Origin: Paraburkholderia silviterrae
GTDB lineage: Bacteria; Pseudomonadota; Gammaproteobacteria; Burkholderiales; Burkholderiaceae
NCBI RefSeq assembly: GCF_004353915.1
Contig: NZ_SMRP01000007.1
Coordinates: forward strand, 80,274 to 144,273
Direction: 5' to 3'
Length of the DNA stretch: 64,000 bases
Of this stretch, positions 55,146 through 64,000 are shown piece by piece. Below the pieces are notes generated by a model that saw nothing but the letters and a program-made list of their open reading frames with translations, made no database searches and was not told the origin of the DNA. The stretch's first letter is position 1. Each line of letters opens with the position of its first letter. The position numbers and the translations under genes were made by a program.

Positions 55146-56318
55146 CTAAACCGCCACCGCGCCCACGTAATTCTCGGCCATCGCGGTCGCCGCCGCACGC
55201 GAGGTGGTGACGTGCTCCAGCTCCGCAACCTGCAGGCGCTGGTCGAACGGCGAGGCATCGTCGAGGCGGTGCATCATGCGCGTCATCCAGTACGAGAAGT
55301 GCTCGGCGCGCCAGATGCGGCGCAGCGCGGTTTCACTGTACGCATCGAGCAGATCGGTGCGGCTCTCCTTGTAGAACGCCACCAGCGCCGCAGTCAGCAC
55401 GCGCACGTCGGCGACGGCCAGGTTGAGGCCCTTCGCGCCCGTGGGCGGCACGATGTGCGCCGCATCGCCCGCGAGGAACAGGCGCCCATGCTGCATCGTC
55501 GTCGATACGAAACTGCGCATGCCAACGATGTTCTTCTGGAAAATCTTGCCCTCGACCACGTGATGGCCTTCGTCCGAATCGACGCGCGCGTGCAGCTCGG
55601 CCCAGATGCGGTCGTCGGACCAGTTCTCGACGGCGTCGTTCGGATCGCACTGGAAATACATGCGCTGCACGTTCGGCGAGCGCGTGCTGACGAGCGCAAA
55701 GCCGCGTTCGTGGCGTGCGTAAATCAGCTCGTCGGACGTAGGCGGCGCCTCCACGAGGATGCCGAACCAGCCGAATGGGAACACGCGCTCGTAGTCCTGG
55801 CGCAATGCCGCCGGAATGGCCGCGCGCGAGACGCCCTGCGAGCCGTCGCAGCCAATCACGTAGTCGCAATGCAGTTCATGCTGCTCGCCCGCGTGCTCGA
55901 AGCTAATGGAGGGTGACGCGGTTTCGATGCCGTGAATCGAGGTGTTCGAGACATTGAAGAACAGCTTGCCGTCGGCGGCCACGCGCGCCGCGACGAGATC
56001 CTTGAGCACTTCGTGCTGCGCGTAGACCGTGATCGATTTTCCAGTGAGCGCGGTGAGGTCGATACGGCGGCGCTTGCCTTCGAACGCCAGCTCGAAGCCG
56101 TGATGCAACGCGCCTTCGGCTTTCATGCGCTCACCGACGCCCGCCTCGGCGAGCGTGTCCATGGTGCCTTGCTCGAGCACGCCCGCGCGTATCGTGGATT
56201 CGATCTGATCGCGGCCGCGCCGTTCGAGCACGACAGAGTCGATGCCGCGCAAATGCAGCAGATGGGAAAGAAGCAGGCCCGCGGGCCCCGCGCCGATGAT
56301 GCCAACCTGGGTGCGCAT
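55146..56318 (-). CDS. pobA: 4-Hydroxybenzoate 3-monooxygenase
   Basis: A 390-residue FAD-dependent aromatic hydroxylase converting 4-hydroxybenzoate to protocatechuate with NADPH and oxygen. The FAD motif GIIGAGPAGLLLSHLLHLRG, the pyridine-nucleotide motif region YVIGCDGSQGVSR and the second FAD motif RLFLAGDAAHIVPPTGAKGL are all present. The length matches PobA (394). ATG at 56318 has GGAGACATC upstream; the open frame before it is rejected. No pobR regulator is adjacent, so regulation is not evident here. Confidence 0.95.
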   Translation of the reverse strand: MRTQVGIIGAGPAGLLLSHLLHLRGIDSVVLERRGRDQIESTIRAGVLEQGTMDTLAEAGVGERMKAEGALHHGFELAFEGKRRRIDLTALTGKSITVYAQHEVLKDLVAARVAADGKLFFNVSNTSIHGIETASPSISFEHAGEQHELHCDYVIGCDGSQGVSRAAIPAALRQDYERVFPFGWFGILVEAPPTSDELIYARHERGFALVSTRSPNVQRMYFQCDPNDAVENWSDDRIWAELHARVDSDEGHHVVEGKIFQKNIVGMRSFVSTTMQHGRLFLAGDAAHIVPPTGAKGLNLAVADVRVLTAALVAFYKESRTDLLDAYSETALRRIWRAEHFSYWMTRMMHRLDDASPFDQRLQVAELEHVTTSRAAATAMAENYVGAVAV

Positions 56319-56749
56319 GATGTCTCCATTACGTGTTGATTTTGCGCAAGTTTGGCGGCTCGGAGCGATATCGCGCAACGCGATATCGTGAATACGAATT
56401 ATCTCGATTTTGGATAAAGAACCGGAACATCCGCTGGTTTGCGGCAGTTGCGGGAAACTACCAGCAGCCGGCTGTGCCGATAAGAGAAATTCGGCGCATT
56501 CGGCGCCGATCGGAAACTCAACCGCGCAATGCAGCGTGGCAGCGCCAATTCGGTTCGCGCGCAACGAATTGGCGTCTGGCGACGAGTCGCCCTGCGAAGG
56601 GCCGCCCTGTGTGGATAGGTCCGGCGTGGATACGTCCGGCGTGGATACGTCCGTTGCGGAACGGAAATTGCTGCGTCACAGCAGTTTTTCCGACGCCACG
56701 TTCGCGCCGTTAAACCCTCTCCTTCCAACAACAATCGCGAGACACGCCG
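56319..56749. other. Divergent intergenic region between pobA and the trehalase gene
   Basis: A 431-bp divergent promoter region. It contains a 15-bp tandem repeat (56611-56653) and AT-rich stretches just upstream of pobA. No credible gene was seen; overlapping frames are not protein-like. Confidence 0.5.
56611..56653. repeat. 15-bp tandem repeat GTGGATACGTCCGGC, nearly three units
   Basis: Units start at 56611 (with one base change, GTGGATAGG), 56626 and 56641 (13 bases). It lies about 100 bp upstream of the trehalase gene and about 290 bp upstream of pobA on the other strand. Such short arrays can be regulator binding sites or slippage products. Confidence 0.85.
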
Positions 56750-58621
56750 ATGCCACACTCGAACCACCGACCAGTCCGACTTCTAAACGCCCTCTCGAAA
56801 CGCCTTTGCGTGCCCGATCCGGCGCCGCACCCGCCGTTTGCCCATCCGCGCCTCGTCCATTGCGCCGCCGCGCTCCTGATCGCGCTGCCGCTCGCATTTG
56901 CGCCGCACGCGGCACGCGCGCAGGTTGCGGCGCCCGCGCCCCTCGCCGCGACGCAGGCCGGGCAAGACTTGCAAGCCGCAAGCGCCCCGCTCGCGGCGTT
57001 GGCCACGGCGCAAAGCGCGGCGCCACTGCCGCCGTCCGAGCTCTACGGCCAGCTCTATCGCGACGTCGAACTGGCCCAGGTCTTCCCCGACAGCAAGACG
57101 TTCGCCGACATGGTGCCGAACGAGACGCCCACGAAAATCGTCGCCGATTACGAGTTCTGGAGCGCGCACAATGCCGGCATCACCGACCCCGACGCACGCA
57201 AGGCCGCGCTCTCGCAGTTCGTCGCGCAGCATTTTTCCGATCCGAAACAGGCCGCCGACAGCTATGTTTCCGATCCGAACCAGAACGTCGTGAGCCACAT
57301 CGACACGCTCTGGGACGTGCTGCGGCGCAATCCCGACGCCGCACAACAACCGTATTCGTCGCTGCTGCCGCTGCCGAAGCCCTACATCGTGCCGGGCGGC
57401 CGCTTCAACGAGATCTATTACTGGGACTCGTACTTCATCATGCTGGGTCTCGAAGCGAGCGGCCGCCACGATCTCACGCGCGACGAGCTCGACAACTTCG
57501 CCACGCTGATCGACCGCTACGGCCATATCGCGAACGGCAACCGCACGTACTACCTGAGCCGCTCGCAACCGCCGTTCTTTGCGCAGATGGTGGCGCTCGT
57601 CGCGCAGCGCGACGGCGACGCCACCTACGTGCGCTATCTGCCTGAGCTGCGCAAGGAATATGACTACTGGATGGCCGGCGCGGATACGCTCAAGCTAGGC
57701 GAGGCGGCGCGCCACGTCGTGCGTCTCGCCGACGGCACGGTGCTCAACCGCTACTGGGACGCGCGCGACGCGCCGCGCGACGAGTCGTATCGCGAAGACG
57801 TGCTCACCGCGCAAAGCGCGCCGCAGCGCGCCGCCGCCGATCTGTGGCGCAATCTGCGCGCGGGCGGCGAAACGGGCTGGGATTTCAGCTCGCGCTGGCT
57901 CGCCGACCCGCACTCGCTCGCGAGCATCGAGATCACGTCGCTCGTGCCCGTCGACCTCAACGCGCTGCTCGTCGACCTCGAGCGCACGCTCGCAAAAGCC
58001 TATGGGCTGGCGGGCAACGCGGCCGAAGCCCAGCGCATGAGCCAGCGCGCCCAGCAGCGTACCGCCGCCATCGACCGCGTGCTGTGGGACTCGCAATTGC
58101 ACGCCTTCAGCGACTACAACTTTGTGCAACGCACGCTCACGCACCGGCTCACGGCGGCGACGCTCGCTCCGCTCTACGCCGGCATCGCCACGCGCGCGCA
58201 GGCGCACCAGGTGGCAGGTGTCGTGCGCGCGGGCCTGCTGCGCCCGGGGGGCCTGGCCACCACCCAGGTGGCGAGCGGCCAGCAGTGGGACGAGCCCAAC
58301 GGCTGGGCGCCGCTTCAGTACCTCGCGGTCATGGGCCTGCGCCGCTATGGCGAAAACGCACTCGCGCAGAGCATCGCCACGCGCTGGATCGCCACCAACC
58401 TGGTCTACTACCGGCACACGCACAAGCTCGTCGAGAAGTACGACATCAGCGCAGCGGCGGCCAAGGGCTCGTCGGCGGGCGGCGGCGAATATCCGCTGCA
58501 GGACGGTTTCGGCTGGACCAACGGCGTGCTGCGCGTGCTGCTCGCGATGTATCCGCACACCGATAGCGCCGTGGCCGCGCACGCGACGAACGCCGGGAAA
58601 GCGGCCGCGCCCGCACGCTGA
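56750..58621 (+). CDS. treA: Periplasmic alpha,alpha-trehalase
   Basis: A family GH37 trehalase of 623 residues that hydrolyses trehalose to two glucoses in the periplasm. A signal/anchor region near residues 38-62 (AAALLIALPLAFAPHAARAQ) supports export, though the preceding 35 residues are unusually long. Both GH37 signatures are present: PGGRFNEIYYWDSYFIMLGL and QQWDEPNGWAPLQYLAVMGL. The catalytic acid and base regions DARDAPRDESYREDV and PHSLASIEITSLVPVDL follow the family, and the C-terminal VEKYD and GGGEYPLQDGFGWTNGV motifs are intact. Confidence 0.94.
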   Translation: MPHSNHRPVRLLNALSKRLCVPDPAPHPPFAHPRLVHCAAALLIALPLAFAPHAARAQVAAPAPLAATQAGQDLQAASAPLAALATAQSAAPLPPSELYGQLYRDVELAQVFPDSKTFADMVPNETPTKIVADYEFWSAHNAGITDPDARKAALSQFVAQHFSDPKQAADSYVSDPNQNVVSHIDTLWDVLRRNPDAAQQPYSSLLPLPKPYIVPGGRFNEIYYWDSYFIMLGLEASGRHDLTRDELDNFATLIDRYGHIANGNRTYYLSRSQPPFFAQMVALVAQRDGDATYVRYLPELRKEYDYWMAGADTLKLGEAARHVVRLADGTVLNRYWDARDAPRDESYREDVLTAQSAPQRAAADLWRNLRAGGETGWDFSSRWLADPHSLASIEITSLVPVDLNALLVDLERTLAKAYGLAGNAAEAQRMSQRAQQRTAAIDRVLWDSQLHAFSDYNFVQRTLTHRLTAATLAPLYAGIATRAQAHQVAGVVRAGLLRPGGLATTQVASGQQWDEPNGWAPLQYLAVMGLRRYGENALAQSIATRWIATNLVYYRHTHKLVEKYDISAAAAKGSSAGGGEYPLQDGFGWTNGVLRVLLAMYPHTDSAVAAHATNAGKAAAPAR

Positions 58622-58849
58622 CGCGCGATGCATCCGTGCTGAAATACGGGCGCGGCTGCTACGGCCAGGTGGCGTGATCCGTGGCACGCCATGCATGAGC
58701 CCGTTGCAGCGCGCCATCCCGCAGCGCAGCGTAGCGGCGCTGCGGGTTTGCTGTGCGTGTGCACACCGGGCGGCATCGGCGTATGCTGAAACCCATGTCC
58801 GCAGAGCAATCTGCACTCTGGCCGCCGGCTCACCGCCGCTCGAAACGCC

Positions 58850-59863
58850 ATGAACGCCTCTCCTCCCACCCCTGGCTCCACACCCGGCCCCAAGCCCGTC
58901 TCTGGAGCCGACACCGGCTCTGAGCCCGGTGCCCGGCCCGGTCCGCGCGTGACCGTGGTCGTGCTCACGCGCAACCACGTGCGCCAAGTCGTCGATACTG
59001 TGGCGCGGCTCACCGCGCTGCCCGAGCGACCGGCTGTGATCGTGGCCGACAACGGCTCCAGCGACTCCACCGTGAGCCTGCTCGCCTCGTTGTTTCCGCA
59101 AGTGCGCATCGTCCAGAGCCTCGGCGATCATGGGATGGCGGGCTTCAACCGCGCTTTCGCGCTCGCGCCCACCGACTATGTCGCGTGCTGCGACGACAGC
59201 ACCTGGTTCGCGCCCGGCGCCCTCGCGCATGCGGCGCAACTGCTCGACGATCATCCGAATGTCGCCGTGCTCAATGCGCGCGTGGTCGGCAACGACGAGC
59301 GCGAAATCCATCCGGCGTGCCTCATGCTCAACGCCACCTCGCCCGGCAGCGACGGCTTGCCCGGCCCATCGCTCGCGGGCTTCATGGCCGGCGCCTGCGT
59401 GTTTCGCGCGAGCGTGTTCCGCGCGCTCGGCGGCTACGAAGAGCGGCTCTCGCATGGCGGCGCGGACGAACTGGCCGCGCTAGACGTGCTGAGCGCGGGC
59501 CATGCGATCGTCTATTGCGAGGCGGCGCTCGCGCATCGCGAACCGCTATGCCGCTGGTTCACGCGTGCGCAGCACTGCACGCTCGCGCGCAATTCGGCAT
59601 GGGTGGCTTGGATGCGTCTGCCGGTGCGCGATGCACTGGCCGCCACGGGCCGCGCGCTCGTGGTGTTCGCGCGCCAGCGCTCGCTCGGCCCGGCCAGCGT
59701 TGCGCTGTTGCGCGGCGTCTTCTGGACGCTGCGCCGCCGCCGCGTCGCGCCCGCGCACGTCGTGCTGCTCAGGCGCCAGGTGCGGCGCGCCGAGCGCCAG
59801 GTGCGCGCCGGCATTCCCGCCATGGCCGAGAAGTACGATCAATCGGGTCAACGCGCCTGGTAG
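58850..59863 (+). CDS. Glycosyltransferase family 2 protein
   Basis: A 337-residue GT-A fold glycosyltransferase that uses an activated sugar. The nucleotide-binding start is RVTVVVLTRNHVRQVVDTV, followed by PAVIVADNGSSDSTVSLLAS; the acceptor DXD-like region is CCDDSTWF. The first 35 residues are proline- and glycine-rich with PGS/PGP repeats (STPGPKPVSGADTGSEPGAR), not part of the domain. The C-terminus is arginine-rich. It is not in a polysaccharide cluster here. The sugar acceptor is unknown. Confidence 0.87.
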   Translation: MNASPPTPGSTPGPKPVSGADTGSEPGARPGPRVTVVVLTRNHVRQVVDTVARLTALPERPAVIVADNGSSDSTVSLLASLFPQVRIVQSLGDHGMAGFNRAFALAPTDYVACCDDSTWFAPGALAHAAQLLDDHPNVAVLNARVVGNDEREIHPACLMLNATSPGSDGLPGPSLAGFMAGACVFRASVFRALGGYEERLSHGGADELAALDVLSAGHAIVYCEAALAHREPLCRWFTRAQHCTLARNSAWVAWMRLPVRDALAATGRALVVFARQRSLGPASVALLRGVFWTLRRRRVAPAHVVLLRRQVRRAERQVRAGIPAMAEKYDQSGQRAW

Positions 59864-59944
59864 CCTGGGCCGACGCACAACCTGCAGCAGACACGCGCAG
59901 CGCGCCAGCCTGGCGCGCTGCGCGCGGGCTTGCTCTTGCACGCG

Positions 59945-60778
59945 CTACGGCGCCACCGGCACGAAGTCCCGATAGTCGATTTGCGCGCCGCGCACCACGA
60001 TCGCGGTGGACTCGGGCACCTCGGCCCACACGTCGGGCAAATCCACGAGGGGCTCGGAAACGATCAGATAGGCATCCTCACCCACGGCCTCGATGCGCGG
60101 ATCGTCGGGATAGAGTTCGTGCAGATGCTTGAACGAGGTGCTGTGAAAGAGCGTGCGCGACTTGCGTTCGCTGGAGTAGCGCACGGCCACGAGCTGCTCA
60201 CCGTCGCTTGCGCAGACGGTCATGTTGAGCGCCGGCTCGATGCCATGCTTTTTCGCGGTGGCCTCCACGAAGCCCACCATGCGCTCGAGCGCGGGCACGG
60301 GATCGACTTCGAGCCCGAAGGTCAGCGCCAGGTAGAACATCGCTTCGGAGTCAGTCGAGCCTTCGATCGCGCTGAAACGCCCGGGCTCGACCGCCAGCAG
60401 CAGGTCGCGCCGCACGAGCGGGAAGCTCTGGATCATCCCGTTGTGCGCGAACATCCAGCGCCGGTGCCGGAACGGATGGCAGTTGGTCTCCTGCACGGGC
60501 GTGTGCGTGGCGGCGCGCACGTGCGCGATGAACATCGGCGCATGCACGGCCCGCGCAAGCTCGCGCAGATTGCGGTCGTTCCAGGCCGGCTGCACGCTGC
60601 GATAGCGATACGGAATGTCGTGCGGATGTTGATACCAGCCGACCCCGAAGCCGTCGCCATTGGTGGTGGTCGCGCCGAGCTTCGAATGCAGGCTCTGGTC
60701 GATCAGCGAATGGCGCGCGCGAAACAGCACGGTTTCGAGCGGCACGGCGTTACCGGTATAAGCGATCCAGCGGCACAT
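59945..60778 (-). CDS. Class II glutamine amidotransferase (YafJ-like)
   Basis: A 277-residue Ntn-type glutamine amidotransferase. The nucleophile Cys2 follows the start methionine (MCRWIAYTGN), and the family elements GDGFGVGWY, FIAHVRAATHTPVQETNCHPF, RRWMFAHNGMI and STDSEAMFYL are present. It could hydrolyse glutamine or related amides, but no synthetase partner domain is fused. ATG at 60778 has GGAGGGTCACC upstream. It is probably monocistronic. Confidence 0.9.
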   Translation of the reverse strand: MCRWIAYTGNAVPLETVLFRARHSLIDQSLHSKLGATTTNGDGFGVGWYQHPHDIPYRYRSVQPAWNDRNLRELARAVHAPMFIAHVRAATHTPVQETNCHPFRHRRWMFAHNGMIQSFPLVRRDLLLAVEPGRFSAIEGSTDSEAMFYLALTFGLEVDPVPALERMVGFVEATAKKHGIEPALNMTVCASDGEQLVAVRYSSERKSRTLFHSTSFKHLHELYPDDPRIEAVGEDAYLIVSEPLVDLPDVWAEVPESTAIVVRGAQIDYRDFVPVAP

Positions 60779-60861
60779 GGTGACCCTCCACTTTCAACGA
60801 ACCGATATTGCATCCAGCGCCTCGCGAGCGCGGCCGGGCGAGACCCGGCTCGCGCCGTCGC

Positions 60862-61539
60862 TCAATTGCCCGCGCGCAGACCGGCGAGCGGCGTGAGAAA
60901 GCCGTCGAGGCCGGTGAGAATAATCTGCACGCCGATGCACAGCAGCAGGAACGACGAAATGCGCATGGCCACGCGCGTGCCTTCCGCGCCCAGGTAGTAG
61001 GCGAGGCGCGCGGCGCGGCTGTAGACGTAATAGATCACGAGCATCACGAGCACCGAGATCGCCACCGAGGCGATGCCCGAGAGCAGAAACGCCGAAAGTT
61101 TGTGCGTGCGATTCGCGTTGAGCGCGATGGCCGTGGCGATGGAGCCGGGGCCCGTGGTCAGCGGAATCGTCAGCGGGAAAAACGCCTTGCCCGACGCCGA
61201 CTCGGCGCTTAGCGGCTTCACCGGATGATCCGCCACCGCCGGCTCGGGTTCCGGCGCGTTGAGCATCTGCCAACCGCTCACGGCCACCGCGAGGCCGCCG
61301 CCAATACGCAGCGCTTCCATCGAAATGCCGAAGAAATGCAGGATGGGCGTGCCGACGAAAAACGCCGCTAGCAGCACGAAGCAGGCATTGGTCGCCACGC
61401 GCTTGGCGAGCAGACGCCGCTCTTCCTCGGAAAGCGACGCCGTGCGATCGAGAAAAACAAAAGCAATGCCAATGGGGTTGATGATGCTGATCAGTCCGGT
61501 GAAACCGAACAGGATGTCTGAAATCAGGCTCTCGATCAT
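60862..61539 (-). CDS. MarC family membrane protein
   Basis: A 225-residue inner-membrane protein with six predicted helices and the MarC signature (FGFTGLISIINPIGIAFVF at the N-terminus and FPLTIPLTTGPGSIATAIAL in the middle). E. coli MarC has no demonstrated role in antibiotic resistance despite its name. ATG at 61539 starts it. It precedes the glutamine amidotransferase gene by 83 bp on the same strand. Confidence 0.93.
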   Translation of the reverse strand: MIESLISDILFGFTGLISIINPIGIAFVFLDRTASLSEEERRLLAKRVATNACFVLLAAFFVGTPILHFFGISMEALRIGGGLAVAVSGWQMLNAPEPEPAVADHPVKPLSAESASGKAFFPLTIPLTTGPGSIATAIALNANRTHKLSAFLLSGIASVAISVLVMLVIYYVYSRAARLAYYLGAEGTRVAMRISSFLLLCIGVQIILTGLDGFLTPLAGLRAGN

Positions 61540-61836
61540 GTAGGCGATCCGTTAGACTCGGCGCACTCCGATTGCGCCGCGGGGCAGCGTGAAGTGTAAC
61601 CGGAGCGGCGCGCGCCGTGCCCGCTGGATGCCGGCGCCGGCGCGCAAAAAATCCGTCTTCATGACGCAGCGCACCATGTCCGCATTTTCGGTGAAAGTGC
61701 GCCAACAGGTTCGCAGCGATTCGCTTGGAGCGTGGCGTATCGGGATTTTTGGCAGCTTTACGGGGTGCATTCGCCAGCATAGAGTGATTCGACCGGACCC
61801 CGAAGCGACGTTTCCCTTTTACCCAAAGGAGTTGCC

Positions 61837-62046
61837 ATGTCACTGAGGTTGCTCGCTGCGCTACCCTTTATCGGCATCCTGCTAGGCGTGCCGTTCGTCA
61901 ACCGCACCGAGCCCCTCGTGCTCGGCATGCCGCTCGTGCTGGCGTGGATTGTCATGTGGGTCGTGCTGACCGCGGCCATCATGGGCATCGTGTACAAGCT
62001 CGATCCGGCCAATCGCATCCCGCACGATGCCGAGGGGCAATCATGA
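61837..62046 (+). CDS. DUF3311 small membrane protein
   Basis: A 69-residue protein with two membrane helices (LLAALPFIGILLGVPFVNR and AWIVMWVVLTAAIMGIVYKL). DUF3311 genes regularly precede sodium:solute symporters, and here the stop overlaps the symporter start by four bases (ATGA). It is probably a small accessory subunit of the transporter. ATG at 61837 follows AAAGGAG. Confidence 0.93.
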   Translation: MSLRLLAALPFIGILLGVPFVNRTEPLVLGMPLVLAWIVMWVVLTAAIMGIVYKLDPANRIPHDAEGQS

Positions 62047-63518
62047 GCGCGCTCATCATCATTGCGGCGATCACCGTCGTCGCGCTCTATCTGGGCATGC
62101 GCGCGCGCCACGGGCACGACATGAGTCTCGAGCAGTGGTCGGTGGGCGGGCGCAGCTTCGGCACCGCGTTCGTGTTCCTGCTGATGGCGGGCGAGATCTA
62201 CACCACCTTCACGTTCCTCGGCGGCAGCGGCTTCGCCTATGGCAAGGGCGCGCCGGTCTACTACATCCTTGGTTACGCGACGCTTGCGTACATCCTCTCG
62301 TATTGGATGCTGCCGCCCGTATGGCGCTACGCGAAGGAGCACCGGCTCGTTTCGCAGCCACACTTCTTCACGCGCAAGTACCAGAGCCCCGCGCTCGGCG
62401 TGCTGGTCGCCTGCGTGGGCGTGGCCGCGCTCGTGCCGTATCTCGTGCTGCAATTGAAGGGCCTCGGCATCATCGTGACGACGGCCTCGTATGGCGCGAT
62501 TTCGTCGACGGCGGCGGTCTGGATCGGCGCGACGGTGGTCACGGCCTACGTGATCGTCTCGGGCGTGCGCGGCTGCGCGTGGAACTCGGTCGTCAAGGAC
62601 ACGATGATTCTCGCCATCGCCGTGTTCCTCGGCATTTACCTGCCGGTTCATTACTACGGCAGCCACGCGGAGATGTTCCGCGCCATTGACGCTGCCAAGC
62701 CCGGCTTCCTCAGCTTTGCCGCGAAAGGCCAGGGCATCACGTGGTTCCAGTCCACGACGCTGCTTGCGGCGCTCGGCTTCTTTATGTGGCCGCACACGTT
62801 CGGCTCGGTTTACACCGCGAGGGACGAGCGCATTTTCCGCCGCAACGCCGCGATTCTGCCGCTCTATCAGCTGATCCTGTTGTTCGTGTTCTTCTGTGGA
62901 TTCGCGGCGGTGCTCAAGGTGCCGGGCCTCAAGGGCACCGACATCGACCTCTCGCTGTTCCGGCTTTCGTTGCAGACTTTCGATCCGTGGTTTCTTGGCG
63001 TGATCGGCGCGGCGGGCGTGCTCACCGCTCTCGTGCCCGGCTCGATGATCCTCACCACGGCCTCGACGCTGCTCGCCAACGACGTCTATCGCGGCGCGCT
63101 GATGAAAAACGCCGACGATGCACGCGTTGCGAAGCTCGCGCGCTTCTGCGTGCCGGTGATCGCGCTCGTTGCGGTGGGCTTCACGCTCAAGGGCGGCGAG
63201 ACCATCGTGGCGCTCTTGCTGATGGGATATAACTTCGTTACGCAGTTGTTTCCGGCGCTGGTGTGCAGTCTTGCGACGCGCAATCGTGTCACGAAGCAAG
63301 GGGCGTTCTGTGGGATTCTCGCGGGGGTGCTGGTGGTTGTAATTACCACGGTGCTGCATGTGAGTGTCGCGCAGTTGATTCCGTCTGCGCCGGATACGCT
63401 CAAGGATATTAATATCGGGTTTCTTGCGCTTGGTGTGAATATTGTTGTGCTCGTGGCTGTGAGCGCCGTTACGCAGGCGCGTACGCATGCGGATCATAAG
63501 CACGCTAGCGTGCATTGA
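62043..63518 (+). CDS. Sodium:solute symporter family protein
   Basis: A 491-residue sodium-coupled transporter with about 13 helices. Family marks are RHGHDMSLEQWSVGGRSFGT at the N-terminus, the sodium-site helix FLLMAGEIYTTFTFLGGSGF, and FMWPHTFGSVYTARDERIFRRN. The start at 62043 overlaps the DUF3311 stop; the open frame back to 61944 is inside DUF3311. The substrate is unknown; similar DUF3311-linked symporters move organic acids or pantothenate-like solutes. Confidence 0.92.
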   Translation: MSALIIIAAITVVALYLGMRARHGHDMSLEQWSVGGRSFGTAFVFLLMAGEIYTTFTFLGGSGFAYGKGAPVYYILGYATLAYILSYWMLPPVWRYAKEHRLVSQPHFFTRKYQSPALGVLVACVGVAALVPYLVLQLKGLGIIVTTASYGAISSTAAVWIGATVVTAYVIVSGVRGCAWNSVVKDTMILAIAVFLGIYLPVHYYGSHAEMFRAIDAAKPGFLSFAAKGQGITWFQSTTLLAALGFFMWPHTFGSVYTARDERIFRRNAAILPLYQLILLFVFFCGFAAVLKVPGLKGTDIDLSLFRLSLQTFDPWFLGVIGAAGVLTALVPGSMILTTASTLLANDVYRGALMKNADDARVAKLARFCVPVIALVAVGFTLKGGETIVALLLMGYNFVTQLFPALVCSLATRNRVTKQGAFCGILAGVLVVVITTVLHVSVAQLIPSAPDTLKDINIGFLALGVNIVVLVAVSAVTQARTHADHKHASVH

Positions 63519-63547
63519 ATATTGATGGTGGTTTGTAGTTTTGATGG

Positions 63548-63576
63548 GCGGCGCTTTTTTTGCGCCGCTTTTTTTG
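63548..63576 (+). terminator. Intrinsic terminator after the symporter gene
   Basis: GCGGCGC at 63548-63554 pairs with GCGCCGC at 63562-63568 across seven T residues and is followed by a long T-run. It lies 30 bp after the symporter stop. Confidence 0.9.
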
Positions 63577-64000
63577 TTTGTGGTGGGAGTTTTTTCGTGG
63601 TTCTCGGAGATTTGCGCGTTTCCTTGATTTCATGTCGGTCTATTAGCGTTGCCCCTGTGCGGGGCGGCACCTACTTTTCTTTGCAGCCGCAAAGAAAAGT
63701 AGGCAAAAGAAAGCGGCTCAAACCGCCAGTGTGACGCAGTCCACCACTGCCCTGTAAATCGGAGCGGCTCCGGGGCATCCGTCACTTCGCACACTCCGCG
63801 TTAGTGACAAAGGGCTCATCCTTCCCGCCGCGCGCTACGCGCGGGCGGAACGGTCTGCAAGGAAAACCGCGCATGCTGCGTGCGAATGCACGGGAGTACT
63901 GCCTGGCGAATACGACGGAGTCCTACGAAAATGTGTGCGCCCCACCGGTTTTGGTTATGCCCCACGGCGCGCGGAGCGCCGCCGGATGGATGAGCCCTTT
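63577..64000. repeat. Intergenic DNA with a dispersed-type hairpin repeat
   Basis: CTACTTTTCTTTGC at 63671-63684 is followed by AGCC and its exact complement at 63689-63702, next to CCCTGTGCGGGGCGGCACC. Hairpins of this type, reading like CTTTTCTTTGCxGCxGCAAAGAAAAG beside a GC-rich flank, recur between genes in many Burkholderia and Paraburkholderia genomes (from memory, not searched). Nothing coding was recognised to the window edge. Confidence 0.7.

Overview
The window looks like a chromosomal segment of a Burkholderiaceae bacterium, most likely Paraburkholderia or a close relative. The main reasons are the high host GC, several small exported DUF4148-type proteins, Burkholderia-type porins, many LysR regulators, an HU-family protein with a lysine-rich tail, and an intergenic hairpin of the kind scattered through Burkholderia genomes. 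This placement is inference from gene content; no database was searched.

Layout. 1-19 kb is accessory metabolism: a cut-off porin, then a minus-strand set (MFS transporter, crotonase, CaiB-type CoA-transferase, LysR regulator, aldo/keto reductase), a redox set (two ABM-fold proteins, nitroreductase, quinone oxidoreductase) with LysR genes, a ThDP enzyme divergent from a LysR gene, an LrgA/LrgB pair, a cupin, a D-2-hydroxyacid dehydrogenase and a GlcG/HbpS-like protein. 19.5-25.0 kb is one gene of about 1833 codons that fuses a kinase-like domain, an AAA/TPR-like module, GAF, PAS and a histidine kinase. 25-27.2 kb holds small exported or unknown genes and a DUF4148 remnant.

27.7-38.2 kb is mobile. 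A very GC-rich pair (KfrA-like coiled-coil DNA-binding protein plus tyrosine recombinase) is followed by a decayed gene and then an AT-richer Tn7-like core: a TnsA-TnsB fusion, TnsC and two TniQ/TnsD-like selectors, all on the minus strand. The core ends about 31 bp from the 3' end of selC (tRNA-Sec). In the fused TnsA domain two of the expected nuclease residues are replaced, while the TnsB DDE triad is intact. This suggests a replicative Tn7-like element fixed at selC, possibly with a TnpS/TnpT-like resolution pair next to it. It is the most interesting find in the window.

38.2-47.5 kb is a complete selenocysteine and formate dehydrogenase locus: selC, selB, selA, fdhE and the gamma, beta and alpha subunits of formate dehydrogenase-N. 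The alpha subunit is read through an in-frame TGA with a clear SECIS hairpin. The same locus therefore encodes a Sec enzyme, the Sec insertion machinery and the transposon's apparent attachment site.

47.7-64 kb is ordinary host chromosome: a YihY/BrkB membrane protein, a major porin, a LysR regulator, an HU-like protein, a DJ-1/PfpI protein, a DUF4148 protein, an internally deleted anion permease, pobA, periplasmic trehalase, a family 2 glycosyltransferase, a class II glutamine amidotransferase, a MarC protein, and a DUF3311 plus sodium:solute symporter pair. The window ends in a dispersed-type intergenic repeat.
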